Shown in pieces: positions 11,167-27,049 of a DNA stretch of 64,000 bases. The notes below the pieces were generated by a model, which was given only the letters and a program-made list of their open reading frames with translations, had not been told where the DNA came from and did no database searches. A program made the position numbers and the translations under genes. The stretch is from Steinernema hermaphroditum (lineage: Eukaryota; Nematoda; Chromadorea; Rhabditida; Steinernematidae): assembly GCA_030435675.1 (NCBI GenBank), contig CM059625.1, forward strand, positions 9,672,001 to 9,736,000, in the 5' to 3' direction. The stretch's first letter is position 1. The number at the start of each line of letters is the position of its first letter.

Positions 11167-14100
11167 TCCAGAGAAGATCTTCGTAGATGTTTCACTTGTG
11201 ACGGGTTCCCAAACACATATATGCTCAAAACAAATATATACGCTATGAAAATAAATAGGATTGTTCTCATGTCGCCCTTGTCTGTTACACTTGGCAGTTG
11301 CGGAGACGTGACAAACGTTATTTGGGCGAACTCGCGTTCTGTGAATTAAGGAAACAGAGTGCTCTCGGGAAGCGTGCGAAGCAAAAATATGCGCTAATCA
11401 AGTATGCGCACCTCGTCATAATTGTCGCGTAAGTATCAGGTGACCAATAAGCGCGTAAACAATCACCCATTCAAGTTCGTTAAACCCCCTCACAGTTTAT
11501 CTGTATATTTATCCTATAGCATTACGCTCCGTTTCGGCGTCCACTCTCCTCAAAATGATCTTTGGAAATAAATTTCACTCGAATGTTTACTTTCGCGCGG
11601 TCGGACGCCGAAATTACTCTTAACTCCCACAATTAAAGTCTCTGAAAAACATAAATTGCGCGTAGCAATTACGTGTATCCCACTTCGGCTGATTTCAAAC
11701 AGACCGCAGAACTCTAATTTCAGATCTTTGCCCCCCCCCATCTTTATCACTTGCTTATTTTAAAGACAGAGTTTCTACCGAATATGGAAGCAAAATCCGA
11801 TTTAGCAGACTGACAAATGAGAAAACTATTAGAACGCAGAAGTTAACGAAATTGGAGCGTGCTTGTTGAGCCGAACGTTTACGCTGTTTTTCGCGATTTT
11901 CCTTCATTTCACGCCGAAAAGTGGATACAATGTGTACATGCGTGATGATGACGTGACGTACTCACGGATTGAGTGTTTCAGTGCCCAGGGAAGACGTCGT
12001 TATGCCCTTACCACTCATTTTCAAACGTGCAAGCGTTTTCGTGATGCTTTGTTTTCGGTGGAGGCGAAAGCGGACGCTGGTGATAGGCGCGCGCAAAGCC
12101 GCAGAGTGTGCTTCGTGTGGACCACGAATACACCTTTTTCTAAGCTTTTTTTCTATCACGCTTTCTTATCACATTTTGTATGTTTGGAAACTTGAACATC
12201 GAAAAGGATTATCTCCGTTATGCGTTCATTTGCAGCTAATTATAACAGATTTTCCCATTGACGTCTTTTTTTGAGTGTTGTTGCGCTTCATGTATATTTG
12301 TAACTGTCGATTATCGCTTCGTGGTGCTAAAATCAAATGCTGCCTCTTACGCATTGCCTTCTATTTTGGGCAGTGATCATAAGCGCTATCAAAAGCAAGT
12401 GAGAAATTGCGGCTCTTCGATCGACGGTCGTCAGTCACTCCAACCGTATTTAACACGTTCTTACAAAGGGGTGACCAAATCCAGACGGCTTTTTTGTTCT
12501 TTTCTTATTCGCGTTAAGTCAAATGTTCAATGTGCATTTGTTGTTTTGTAGGTTAATTTTCAATTTTCTACAAAGCCACGCTTGGTGCTTCTTTTTTGAT
12601 CTACAAAGGTCATTGCAAGATCAGCTATTATCGGTCTTGGTGCACCTGCTAACAGCGAACGCCATTTTAGTTAGTCGTGCGCGGTGAATTCGCTATATCA
12701 GACGTCTTTGAGGGGCTTCGGCGATTAGAAATATGGTTGATTTCTCAAAGTGACTCGCAAAGACTTTGAGCGTTCGTCTTATTTTGAAGAGTGATTGGCT
12801 TCCTGATCAATTAATCGTTAAATAAGCGCTGTTGTCATTGCAATTGTGCAAAAAAGTTGAGTAGCATTTGGTTAAAGGTGTCCGCAGAAATTACCTTTCA
12901 TCTTAGTAGGTGCGCTATGTGTACTTTTGTGGGACGTGTAGCTCAAATGAAGAACAGATTGGCATTTGGCAATAGCTCCGCGGTGACGTATGGCGACAGT
13001 CGGCTTCGGAAGGATAATCTTGACGTAATTTTTCTCGACGATGAGTGTATTCATTATACTGCATGCTTGACGAAAGGTAGGTGGTGGTGTCGCTGACAAC
13101 GGCGATGGACGAGAAGGACGGACGGGCGCGTGGAAGAGGTGACCGAGAGCGTTGCGGCGACCGACAGCGTCGCGCGTACGGCTTTCCGTTGCTTGCGCGT
13201 ATCGTCGATTTGGAGCTGGAACGATGCTTACTTGCGGGCTGCCGTGGTTGCTTATGACTGCATTGCGACTTCGTTTCGCAGAGCGGTCTCGTCTTCCCGG
13301 GGAGACAAACGATCGCTGTGAGAATATAAAGTCATTGAGTTGTGGCCGATACTCTACAGGCGATCATGTACTTTGGTTATCGCATAAAACATTTGGAAAC
13401 AATTAAGTCCTTCGTCATTCAAATTGACTTTTGAATTGGACGACGGGTTGACTATCGCGAAGACAAATGGTCGACCGTCGCTATTTTGCTTGTGCTTTAC
13501 TCAACCGCTCATGCATGCCTGCGTCTGTTTTCCATTTCTCTGTAGCTTACGAACTCTTTAGTTGAAGCTCATGGAAGCTGTGTGATCTTTTTTTGCCCAC
13601 CGCTTTACTCTTGTAATCGTCTTTCTTAAAATTTTTCGACGTCACCGTGTCGCACTAAACTTTGTTTTCGAACTGCTCAACAACAATCATTGACTTTTTT
13701 TCTCACACGCACTGTTCTCTGTGGATGACAGATTTGTTGTGTAATCTATTTGTCGCAGGTAATTAAACATCATCAAGTCTCAAACAGGTTGATCTTTTAG
13801 ACCTCCAAAATGAGCGTTCGCCGACGGCGAATAATTTCGATTATCTGATTCTTGCGCCTTTGCTTCAAAGCAGTTCTCGGGGCTCTCAAATTTCACATGA
13901 AATATTTTATGTTTGAAAGAGGCTCTCGCGAAGAATTGACTTAACTCAGCTGTCTGCCAATACAAAGCTGCATGATCGGATTTGAAAGCGTTTTTCCTTT
14001 GCGGAACAGCGTTGGGCGTTCGAAGTGGTCTCTTCTTCCTCTGTGGGCATGCAGCTATCACCGCTTTACCATGCTTAATGATAATATGCTCGAGTTTGCT

Positions 14101-14282
14101 TTTCGCGGTCAAAGGTCATTCTCGAATGTACTTGTAACAGTTACTTTTCAGGGTGTTATGCCATAGGCGTCGCCCAGCACGTAGTGAGTGCCTCCAGGTA
14201 AAACGTTGGTCCAAGAGGAGGAGGTGGAGGAGGCGATCGGCATTGGCTCCTGGTGTGAGGATATTCGTTGGCGAAGCGGTTG
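11167..14282. other. 3.1-kb intergenic region upstream of the SIK gene
   Basis: No supported gene. Open frames of up to about 110 codons occur on both strands (for example 11863-12195 and 13780-14112) but have no family resemblance or splice partners, and such lengths are expected by chance. The region probably contains the promoter and 5' UTR of the kinase gene; GC-richer patches lie at about 13090-13320 and 14170-14280. Confidence 0.45.
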
Positions 14283-17436
<3,154 letters not shown>

Positions 17437-19115
17437 CGAGGATCTTCTTCTCGCCCCCACCAATCTCCCTTAAAGAGCTTGCCATTAGGAACCAAATTCA
17501 TGAAAATTGTGATAAGCATGTGCTCTTAATTTCGATTACTCACCTTTTCCCTTTCATCGAAACGGTTATCAGATCATTCCGTATTCTCTCTCAATACTCG
17601 CTTTCCTTTTTCCTTCGTTTCATTGCTCAAACAAACATCTAGATATTCAGTTACTGTGTCATGTGTAGTGTGATCGCCAAACGAGTCTATTATCAATTCA
17701 CTTTGTTTCTCAACTTTTACTTTGTCCCTTGCTGTTAGAAATCGAAACGACGAATGAGATAATTTGTACCGTCCCATGATCTCCGCCTTGCGTCCCATTT
17801 GCATCGCTCCGAATCCTCCCAGTTCATTTGTCCATTTGTGTTTACGTTTTTGCGGCTGCTTTCTTCCTGCTCATTGCCAGTATGTTCTTCTTCTTGGGTT
17901 ATTCTTCCGGTCACATCTTGTATAATCGTCTATCCCCTGCTACTGTCGTTGTGTTTTCGAACTTAGTCATTCATCGATTCTTCCTTCAATCTGTGTTAAT
18001 AAGCTCAACGATTCTGTTCCATATTATTGTAGTCAATTGTCGTGTGTCAGTAGAGTCAGAATTTAAGAACTAACAGGTATATTTCACTTTCAGTGAATTG
18101 GAGTTGTAAATAAAAGGTCACTATGGTTTTTAGTCGCGGAGATCGGGTTGTAAACATATCAACTTGGAACAGCTAAAGCGTGAAAGTACGAACGAGATGT
18201 GGACAATACGTGCAGCGCTAAGGAGCGCTGTTGATCTTCTTAATAAACTTGAGATTATGCAAATAGTCGTCGTCGGTGATTGGAGAACGGCGACAGTCGG
18301 ACGAAGACGCACACTTCGATCCAGCCTCTCGATCGTCGCGCATTTGCCGTCGCCTCATATTGCCGTGATCGAGACGGGGCGCGCAGCAGAGTGAATGGAC
18401 TGGCAAGAGCGGGTGTGATGACGAGAGACCGGGCGAGAGAAAACCTGTAGTGACATTACGTAAGATTGTCCCTTTCCTCTCGCTCATCGTTACTGTGCAG
18501 CTCGTTCTGTATGCGTTGTCTGACCCTTTGCAAGCGTTGAAACTTTCACGTTGACCACACGGTAGTCCACTCACCCATATTCCGTTGACCGAAAAAACCA
18601 CTTAGTGCTTGACGTATGACATGGCCTGCGCTTAGGAATTCGACTGACAAAAATACGATTGTCGGCTAACGCGTGTTTCCTCTTGGTTGATCAGTCTCCA
18701 GCAGACCGTTGCGCAAATAATGATTTGCCTTCAAGCGTCAATTTCGGGCAACTTTCACGCATGTTGAGACCCGTTTGAGTTTGCCACACATATGAGTCAG
18801 CGAATTCTGTGCGCGACTTATATCTCGAGCGACCAGAACCATGACTCATACCACTGTTTTCATCTTCAGTCCGCTGTGTCGTTGATCGCGACTTCTGTCC
18901 CCAGGTGAACAACATCATGGTAGGACGACTATGTAAATATGTCATCTGGAAACCGTTTTCCACAAGGCTTTCGCTTTTTTGATACCAATTGTCGGGAATA
19001 TGAATGTGTGCCTTCCGCTTGTTGAAGGAACTGTCTTGTTCTTTGACATAAACGTGTGGCGCTTTCTTTGTATTCCTCTTTTTGCATCGATCGATTTGGT
19101 TTAGAATACTTGGTC
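17437..19115. other. intergenic, nothing recognised
   Basis: Between the kinase and the G-alpha gene. A pyrimidine-rich tract follows the kinase stop (17450-18000). Open frames on the minus strand (18218-18601, 18691-18963) lack splice or family support. No RNA gene was seen. Confidence 0.45.
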
Positions 19116-20504
19116 ATGGTTGCCGGACTTTGTTGCCTAGCGCAAAAGGATGACCAGACGCGATCAATCGAAAAAGAACTTCAGAAAGAGAAGAAGCAAC
19201 TGAGGAGACAGGTACACCGAAGTTTCTTTTTCAAACGGAATGCATCATCGTCTTTTAGGTAAAGTTGCTGCTCCTGGGTTCCGGAGAGTCGGGGAAGTCG
19301 ACTTTCATAAAGCAGATGGTGATTATTCACGGGCCCGGAGAGTTCACCGCTGATGAGGTCCGCGCCTACAGGCAACAGATTTATCAGGTGTGTTTAATGT
19401 CGTTAGCAATAGTATAAGAAAAAAATTCAGAATGTGATTTCAGCGATGCGTGTTCTGCTTGATGCAAGACAGAAATTGAACTTTGAGTGGGAAAAACCGT
19501 CGCGCCAACAAAACGTTGAGAGTATTATGAGGTGCTTCGATATTGACCCTCAAGTGGTAGTGGATTCATTATTTTTTGTTCAGATTCTCGATGGCGGATA
19601 TGCTAAGGGGTATCGATCAACCCACGTTTGCCGAAGTTGCCCCTATAGTTAGCGACTTTTGGGAGGATTCTGCTATTAAACAAGCTTATGAACAAAGAAA
19701 TCTCTTTCAAATCGTAAGTTTTATGAGGTATAGGCTTGGCAAAAAGACCTTTTAGAGCGATTCGTGTATCTATTTCTTCGAGCACATCACGCGAGTGGCC
19801 ATGCCCGACTTCTACCCAACCAATCGAGACATTCTTTTGTGTCGCAAAGCCTCTCGGGGGATCACAGAGCACGTTTTTGAGATCCAGAAAGTCCCTTTCC
19901 GGTACAGTGGGTTACTAACTTTATTATACCACAGAGCCCAGGTTCATCGACGTGGGTGGCCAAAGATCTCAGCGGCAAAAGTGGTTCCAATGTTTCGAGG
20001 ACATCACGAGCATCTTATTTATGGTTGCCTCATCGGAATACGATCAGGTCCGAGCGCTAACACTCAAGAGATATGTGTTTCTCCTTTTTCAGGTGATTCT
20101 GGAAGACAGACGCACAAATAGGGTAGTCGAATCACGATCGATCTTCGAGACAATCGCGAACAACAGGTCATTTTCGCATGTTTCGATCATCCTGTTCATG
20201 AACAAAAGTGATCTTCTCGAACGTGAGTAATGATTGTTGCTGGATGTCTATGGTCACCGTTTCAGAGAAAGTGCCGAAGTCGGACATCCGACAGTACTTC
20301 GCCGACTTCACAGGCGACCATCGATCTGTACGAGACGTACAGTTCTTCCTAGTTGACAAGTTCGAAAAGTCGCGAAAGGACAGACGCAGACCATTCTTTT
20401 ACCACTTCACAACTGCAGTGGACACTGAAAATATACGGCGGGTGTTCCGAGACTGCAGAGAGTCCATTCTTGAACGCAATCTGAATACGCTGATGATGCA
20501 GTGA
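19116..20504 (+). CDS. gpa-12: heterotrimeric G protein alpha subunit, G12/13 class
   Basis: Membrane-bound GTPase coupling receptors to RhoGEF/Rho signalling. Eight exons: 19116-19211, 19259-19387, 19431-19531, 19584-19713, 19756-19901, 19942-20047, 20093-20222, 20266-20504; 358 residues. Start ATG gives MVAGLCC, with cysteines for palmitoylation. P-loop [18 protein letters not shown], switch [17 protein letters not shown] with catalytic Gln, guanine-binding NKSDLLE, and the G12/13-type C-terminus ending [15 protein letters not shown] and [12 protein letters not shown] also fit the G12/13 class. In switch I the usual R-x-x-T-x-G-I reads R-K-A-S-R-G-I, so the Mg-coordinating Thr is Ser. Exon 3 ends at 19531 using the phase-2 donor AG|GTGCTT, which alone gives MRFS as in G12/13 proteins. 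Introns are 40-52 nt. Confidence 0.95.
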
Positions 20505-20999
20505 CACAAAAAGAAGATATTTACCGGCTTTGTACATAGTAACTCCGTTAGTACATGTTTATCCCTGCCAATTTTGGTGCCACGATAAAAAGTTGAAGAA
20601 AATCAGTCTCGAATAAATATAATTTTTCGCAAATATATTCCAAGCGTTCACATCAACCACCTTTTTACAACAGATCTTAATCGTTGATTTCTCGTCAACA
20701 TTTCACTCGTCCGCAGCGTTCCTTTCACAAAGGCAAGGAAAGCACAAACGTTTTTCTTTTCTTTACTTTACTTTATTTTGTGAATCAATGGCATTTTACC
20801 TTGCACGACACCGATAATAGACAGACAGTGGATATCACGGGCAGCTGGCTTCATCCCTGGCGTGGCGTAGATGACGAACCGGTTGGTGGCGGCGCACTTC
20901 ACGGTGAACGGTCTTTAATGAGTGAACGGTCTTTAACTCCAGAAACAGCGACAGAACATCTTCTTAGCGGGCGTTTGGGGCACAGCAGACGCTTCTGAG

Positions 21000-21755
21000 C
21001 CCACATCTGCTTCGGAGAGATGAGTCCGCGGTGCAGTAGTTGCGTCTTCACAGGTCTGGTCTTGGTGTCCTCAGAGCGTCGGCGACCTTCAGGACGACTT
21101 TTCGCGCAGTCGGGTGCTTGGCGTCGGACATCTTGCTGTCAACGGTGGTGGGACTACGGCTTCCGGGTGTCCCAATTCCCTCTGGAAGCCGGAAAACTCA
21201 CATCTGCCACAGGGTTTGCTGTCAGACCGATCAGACGCTCAGAGAGCGAATGAGAGACCGACTGCTCGCCATCGCAACACGAATGGGACTCACGTTTTTC
21301 TTAAGTGTTTTTAAATTTTTTTCATAAAAATCGAAATACACAATTCTAGAGAAACTGTTGTATAACAAATGCACTCTGCAACCCTACATCTCTTTTTTCA
21401 AGCTGAAAAATAGTTCAGAAGAAATAAAATTCAGCGAGCAAATGCCAAAAATTACATATCGTTACTCGTATGATTCTCTCACTCGTGTCGCGGTGGCGAG
21501 CGGTCGGTCATCGGTTGCTCTCTGAGCATCTAGTTGGTCAGATGGCAAACTCTGTGGCCATTGTGAGAGTTCCTGCTTCGAGAGGGAATTGGGACACCCG
21601 GAAACCGTAGTCCCAGCACAACTGACACAAAGATGGATGTCCGACAGCAGGAATCCGGCTGCGTGAGGAGGCACTCTGAAGGTTCCCGACGCCCAAGACG
21701 ATCAAAGACACAACTTCCAGACCACGGACTCATCTCTTCGAGGCAGATGAGAAGC
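21000..21755. repeat. inverted repeat: two diverged about 290-bp arms around a 177-bp spacer
   Basis: The arm at about 21000-21288 recurs as reverse complement at about 21466-21755. Matching blocks include GAGAGATGAGTCCG versus GAAGAGATGAGTCCG, GGGACTACGG, TTCCGGGTGTCCCAATTCCC (identical), and CGCTCGCCA... related ends. By eye roughly 70-75% of positions agree, with small indels, so this is an old foldback rather than a fresh duplication. It could be a decayed foldback/MITE element, or two copies of a structured RNA gene in opposite orientation. Short open frames within each arm look similar only because the DNA is duplicated. Confidence 0.75.
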
Positions 21756-22221
21756 TGCCTCTGATTCCACTGTAATTCTCCGCCTCCTGATAAAAGTCGG
21801 CCGTCAAGCGGCCTTTTTTCAAAAAAATAACACCAGTTTCGGGTTGCCCAAGACGGAAATTCCAGCGCAGACCATGCTGGGCGACGCTCGCATATATCCT
21901 TTGGGAAGCCACTACCAATGATTCTGGTGATTGTGCACCGGTTCCACGGTGAATCGCTGCTCATCCGCTGCTTTCTTTCTACCTTTCTTAGCCCTCTGCT
22001 TGACCTATCCTGACTCTCTTTAGCAGTTGACCTCATATCGGTCAAATCCGAGGGCTTTCACAGTACCCGGATTCGACATTCTTGTGCTCTTGCATCCGAA
22101 CGATAGAAAGTCTGTCTTCAAGAGTTACCAGTTTTCAGTAAATAACAGCGTATTCGAGGCTAAAATAGGATTCGGAACACGAATATGAAGATCAATCTTA
22201 GTCAAACTCTCGCAAATCCAC

Positions 22222-22419
22222 TTAAATCAACGAATCAAAAAAAATACTTCCTTGTTCAACAAGAATTTCACACGCCTTGCTGTAGCATTTTGTGACATAT
22301 GCCTCACACCCGATTACATTAAAAGTGGCAACAAAGCCTAATGAACAATAGCTGCCTGTATCTGTAATGTATTTCGTATAATAACAATCATTCAGATCAA
22401 AAAGAGTTTTCTTCCACAT
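22222..22419 (-). CDS. possible cysteine-rich coding exon, unrecognised
   Basis: A 65-codon minus-strand open frame from an ATG at 22419 to TAA at 22222, with five Cys in an order vaguely like a Kazal fold (CSLGF, GCEAYVTKCYSKACE, EQGS). No signal peptide is in this frame, so any real gene would need an upstream exon; a donor-like site exists at about 22771 but I could not join the two in phase. It could equally be a chance frame. Confidence 0.3.
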   Translation of the reverse strand: MWKKTLFDLNDCYYTKYITDTGSYCSLGFVATFNVIGCEAYVTKCYSKACEILVEQGSIFFDSLI

Positions 22420-23312
22420 TGCTATTATTCCTCTTCCGCACTATCAGCACTCCCACTACAGCGGTAACGGTTCCCCTTTCGCTCCCTTTGGTCCCACTAA
22501 TATTTGCTATCGCCATGTTAGCAAGTAAATACAATGAGACCGACTACTGATAGCCTAAGGCAAACCGTGTATGACCTATAGATGTTTGCGGCAAGCAGAG
22601 TGTATTACTGTACAAATATCGTCAGATCCCAATTTAGAAACGAAGTGCGACGCGTGACTGTATCTTATGAAACATCTTCGATTTTTCTGGTCGATCTCTG
22701 CCCATATCTTAACCGATCACGTCAGCACACATCGTGAACAGATTAGTGAAGATCAGTAGGCGACGCTTACCTTATTGTGATAGGGGTGTGCGACGTCATC
22801 AGTAAGTCTAAAAACAATTATTGAGTGCGTCAATTCATTGATAAAGTGAGATAACGGGGAAACATAGTCTTCACGTTCTCCTACAGGTGCAGGACAGAGC
22901 ACACAGAAGGAGACATGTACCTTGCTACTTGATCGACTGTGAGTCGCTGCAGATCTAGTGTCTACCCTCCCAACTGTTCCACTACGTCGCGCTGTTACTG
23001 TCATGCAAAGCCCGTTCGTGGACAAAAACAACGTACTACGCGAATCAAAAACAATGGTGCAATTGTTGTCTCCAATATTTTCTTTTCCTTTGGAGAACCG
23101 TCACACAATCTTTAGACGGCCAACATTGCCTTTCAAAGATAACGCCGGTTTTCGACGATTTATAAGGAAACAACAAAGCTTTCTGATAAATCAAATGGTT
23201 CGCTTGTCAAGTGGTTCGCGTGGGTTCATTTCCTCGAGTCACGTTTTCGAATCGCTGATTTTAAAAGTATTGCTTTTCGAGTGCTTGCTAATATCTTTTA
23301 TCTAGAACAGAT

Positions 23313-26112
23313 ATGTCCGAAACAACGTCTATATCAAGCTCAAAGCCGCAAGATTCCGTGAGTGCACCGGAAAAACGCTGCAGTCCATCGAAGGAAAAAA
23401 GAAAACGACACTTCTCTGGATCAACTGTCGAGAAGGCTTGGCAACCGTCGATTATCACTGTAGGTTTACTTTACGGTTGACGATAGCGGTTCGTTCTCAT
23501 TTCTTAACAATGCCGAAGGAGGAGGTTTCACGGTTTCATTTGCACCGCTGAACCGATAAAAAGCACCCGAAAGAAAACCGTGACATCGATTCAATTGATA
23601 AGGGAAAATTTGCTGAATGAAAAATTTATTCAACGTTGATGCAAGCAGCAGTAAAGCGGCACCTCTCTATTTCGTACTCGCTCTTGGTAGGCCTTATAGC
23701 TGTGTAGAAATTTATCGCCTCTGCACTGTCACAATTTCCTTTGGCGATCCAAATAAGATAAACTCAAATGCAACCAGCTAACAAAAATATTCGACACAGC
23801 ATTTAAATATGACAAATTCTTAAACAGTGCCCTGATTTTGTTCCGCTGCATTAAATCTTTGCCATATTTCATAGAAAAGATTTTTCGAAAAGAAGCATAC
23901 ATTTCATTTCAGGTACTGGCCTTCCTCATAATCCCGTCTCTCGCTTTGTTTTTGGCAATCTCAACGTCAACTACATTGAGAAAAGCGGCAAGCAACTACC
24001 GCCGTACTCTACCTGACTCCGACAAATGCTACCAGACCTGCTCGTAAGTTCTACACACTTTATGCTCACTTTTCCATAGTCTTATGCTTTTCCCACCTTT
24101 CTTTTAAATTAATTAGTGATTCGTATGACGTTGAGACCACCAAAAACTTAATACCAATTTGCTAATTAAATCTTTTTAGTCTCGATGTGACTGAAAGCAT
24201 TCCTGAGAACCTGACGTTCAATGGCCACATACCTCCTGCCACATTCGAAGCCTGGAGTGAGCTGATTAGCAGCGCCAAAACTGATCTTCTGATAGCTGCT
24301 TACAAGTCAAGTCTTCGCGGGAAGCATGTCTTTGGCGCGGAATCACAAGAGTTCTCCGTTCTTGTTAGTATTGTCTTTCGATCTGTTCTGCAAATTTCCT
24401 TTAAGGGCGAGTCAATTTATGATCTAATTCTGAAAGCGGGCCTCGAACGTGATCTGAATGTTCGTATGATCGAGAACTATCCCCCCAAGGATAAAGGAGA
24501 CAATGAAGACGGCATCAGTCTGCAGGAGTCAGGTCAGTACGAAAATTGGTGTAGCCAAATATCATAGGCAAATATGATTTAGGCGCTGTTAACAGAAGAT
24601 ATCTGAACTTCCGGAAGCTCTTAGGTGCAGGCACTATGCACTCTAAATTTCTAGTTAGCGATAATAAACACATTTATCTTGGATCCGCGAATCTCGACTG
24701 GCGATCTCTCAACCAGGTGCTTACCACAAAACCGCTGTTTCTCAACAATCGTTTTCAGAAAATGGAGCTTGGAGTATTTATGCGTAATTGTCCTTGTGTG
24801 GCCGATGAACTGACCGCTCTTTTCGAATCATACTGGCAAATGAGCTTTTTGAACAACAGGAAGGAAATAGAAAAGGCGAAGAAAAGACTGCGTCCAGCAC
24901 TTTACAACATGGAAAAGCCGCTAATCGTACGACATAAGAGTACAGACACCAGAATCTACGTCGCTGTAAATTATTGTTTGCTGTTCTGCATATACGATTA
25001 ATGTCGTATCTTCAGAGTTCTCCAAAAAGCCTAAACAGCGTAGGAAGAACGTGGGATTTGGACTCTATTGTGCACGCCCTGGACACGGCTAGCAGTCATG
25101 CCGACATCCATGTCATGGACTATTTTCCTATGTTCATCTACAGTAAGCCGAGACGTTACTGGTCGGTCATCGATGACGCTATCCGTCGGGCGATTCTACG
25201 AGGAATCAAAGTACGGATGCTCGTTGCTGCACTGCACTACCCCACTATTGGGATACGTTTCCTGAACTCGCTGGAGTCTCTTCAAGGAATCAACGCAAAT
25301 ACGTCGATTGAAATTGTAAGTTGGCAAACTCGGTTATATTTGTACCACAAAATTAATATTCTACGAGGATTTCGGAATATTTTTGATTGTGTTGAAACTT
25401 TGCACAAAGAGCAGTTTTGCTTCTGATACCAAACGACATTACTTTTCATTAATTGTTGTTTGTCAACGGCACGAATTGTCGTTTCTGGGAAGGGGACTCT
25501 TCTATGTCCAGATATACTGCGGCGTCGGTGTTGCGAAAAACTACCTTATACGCACTAATAGGTCGTCAAATTCCGCACATGATTGATATCCTCCCTAATG
25601 CCCGAGATAGTCGCCAGTGGAATGCGCGATTGATGCGCCACTATTGGCGTGTTGGAAGTGTTTCCACCTGTTGACACATTTAGCATCGTGGTAATCCTAA
25701 TTAACGCATTTCAGAAGATATTCAAAGTTCCGACATCGGATGACGCGAAGAGTGTTATGCGCCGGGAGCGTCGGACCCACAACAAATTTCTTGTCACCGA
25801 TGATCACGCAATCATAGGTAAGTGACCCTTTGCATATCACATCATTGATAGAACTATCTTTCAGGCACGTCCAATTGGTCCGGAGACTATTTTGAAGGTG
25901 GAAGTACAGGTGTTGCCTTAGTCGTTCAGCAGTCGCCTAATGGAGAGCAGCCTTTCATTCAAGAACTTCGAGAGATTTTCGAACGCGACTGGACAAGCAG
26001 CTACACCCACAAACTAAAGCACTATTACGAAGAGTGCATTCTGACGAAGACAGCTTCCTTCTGTGAGGAAGACAAAGATCCTTCGCTACTGGCAAAAGGC
26101 AGCAACATGTAA
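23313..26112 (+). CDS. PLD3/PLD4-like phospholipase D family protein (type II membrane)
   Basis: Member of the PLD3/PLD4 group, known in mammals as endolysosomal 5' exonucleases/lipid enzymes. Nine exons: 23313-23459, 23913-24043, 24180-24363, 24406-24532, 24583-24716, 24759-24965, 25016-25315, 25715-25817, 25865-26112; 526 residues. A basic cytosolic N-terminus is followed by one membrane segment (VLAFLIIPSLALFLAIS), then a luminal part with two intact HKD motifs: HSKFLVSD...YLGSANLDWRS and HNKFLVTD...IIGTSNWSGDYF. SIPENL, ELGVFMRNC and RRYWSVIDDAIRRA also match PLD3. Exon 3 ends at 24363 in an intron of 42 nt that has no stop in frame, so retention would add 14 residues. Intron 8 is 399 nt. 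Confidence 0.94.
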
Positions 26113-27049
26113 TTGCTTTTCGGGTCGTTCTTGTGTTGTATATAGTAAACTTACAAGCATCTCTTCTCCATCTTTCCTGGTTCTCTTCTCTTTTCAAGTA
26201 TTGGGTACTAGTTGACCGGTATACACCTCTCCTACATTGTTCCGTTTAATGTATCAATTCTTTTGATTCGCACCTGGTTTGCTCAACATGTACATACAAT
26301 TTTTTCGCGCTCTTTTCTCTTTCCTTTTTGTTATACTCGTTGCACATTAAAAACAACATAATCATATTTGTCTCGTTTTCTTCGTGTGATCATTTTATGA
26401 AATAGGCGAACGTCAGCAAATAATACAATCAGCTTGCTGTTTAATATTCAAACCGACCGAGAGTCGCAGAAAATTTACTCTCATATGCTCAAGCGATTGA
26501 GCAGCCGCTAGTTGAATTCGTTTTGTGAAATTGCTCAAAGCTTATGAGCAAAGTTCTAGCGTTTCGGGGTGTCGACTTCCGCGATTTAAGTAGCGCAAAT
26601 AGAGCAGTCGAATTTGTATCTTTCTGTTGTTAGAGATGTGTTTTCCTTCTTCTCTTCACGGCGGCCGTTCGCTCTAATCAAAGAGCGAAGTGAGCTCACT
26701 TATGCTTGAGGTCAAGCAATTGCACGCTAAAATTCGATAAGTTGCGCAAGTTGAAGAGTTAATATTTGACAATGATTGCTCAATCTGCATTGTTTTAATT
26801 CCCCAGAGACAAAGGCGCTGATTTGGCAACGGCAACGCTCGAGGGCCGCGCGATGTCCTTGAACCGAGCAGATGGACGGGGCCAGCCCAGCCGCGACGAC
26901 AGAAAATTGCTGGCGCTCGTTGTGGAAAGCCGAGCCGAGAAGGGAAAGGCGTGGCCCCGCAGGCAATAAGGCCTATTCCCGTACCGAGTGACGGTCGGCC
27001 TAAGCCTCTCTTTCAGCCTAGCAGCACTCGGTCACTGTACTCTGCTGTG
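26113..27049. other. intergenic, nothing recognised
   Basis: Between the PLD gene and the NELL-like gene. AT-rich in the first part, GC-richer near 26640-27000. No coding or RNA feature could be supported. Confidence 0.5.

Larger units (their letters stand above)
20505..23312. other. 2.8-kb intergenic region holding a large inverted repeat
   Basis: Apart from the inverted repeat at about 21000-21755 and the weak candidate exon at 22222-22419, both listed separately, no gene was supported here. A donor-like AAG|GTAAGC on the minus strand at about 22771 hints at an additional unrecognised minus-strand gene. Confidence 0.45.

Noticed and set aside
21000..21040. GATGAGTCCG in the inverted repeat resembling a hammerhead ribozyme core
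   Set aside because: The required partner CGAAA and the three stems are missing at the right distance.
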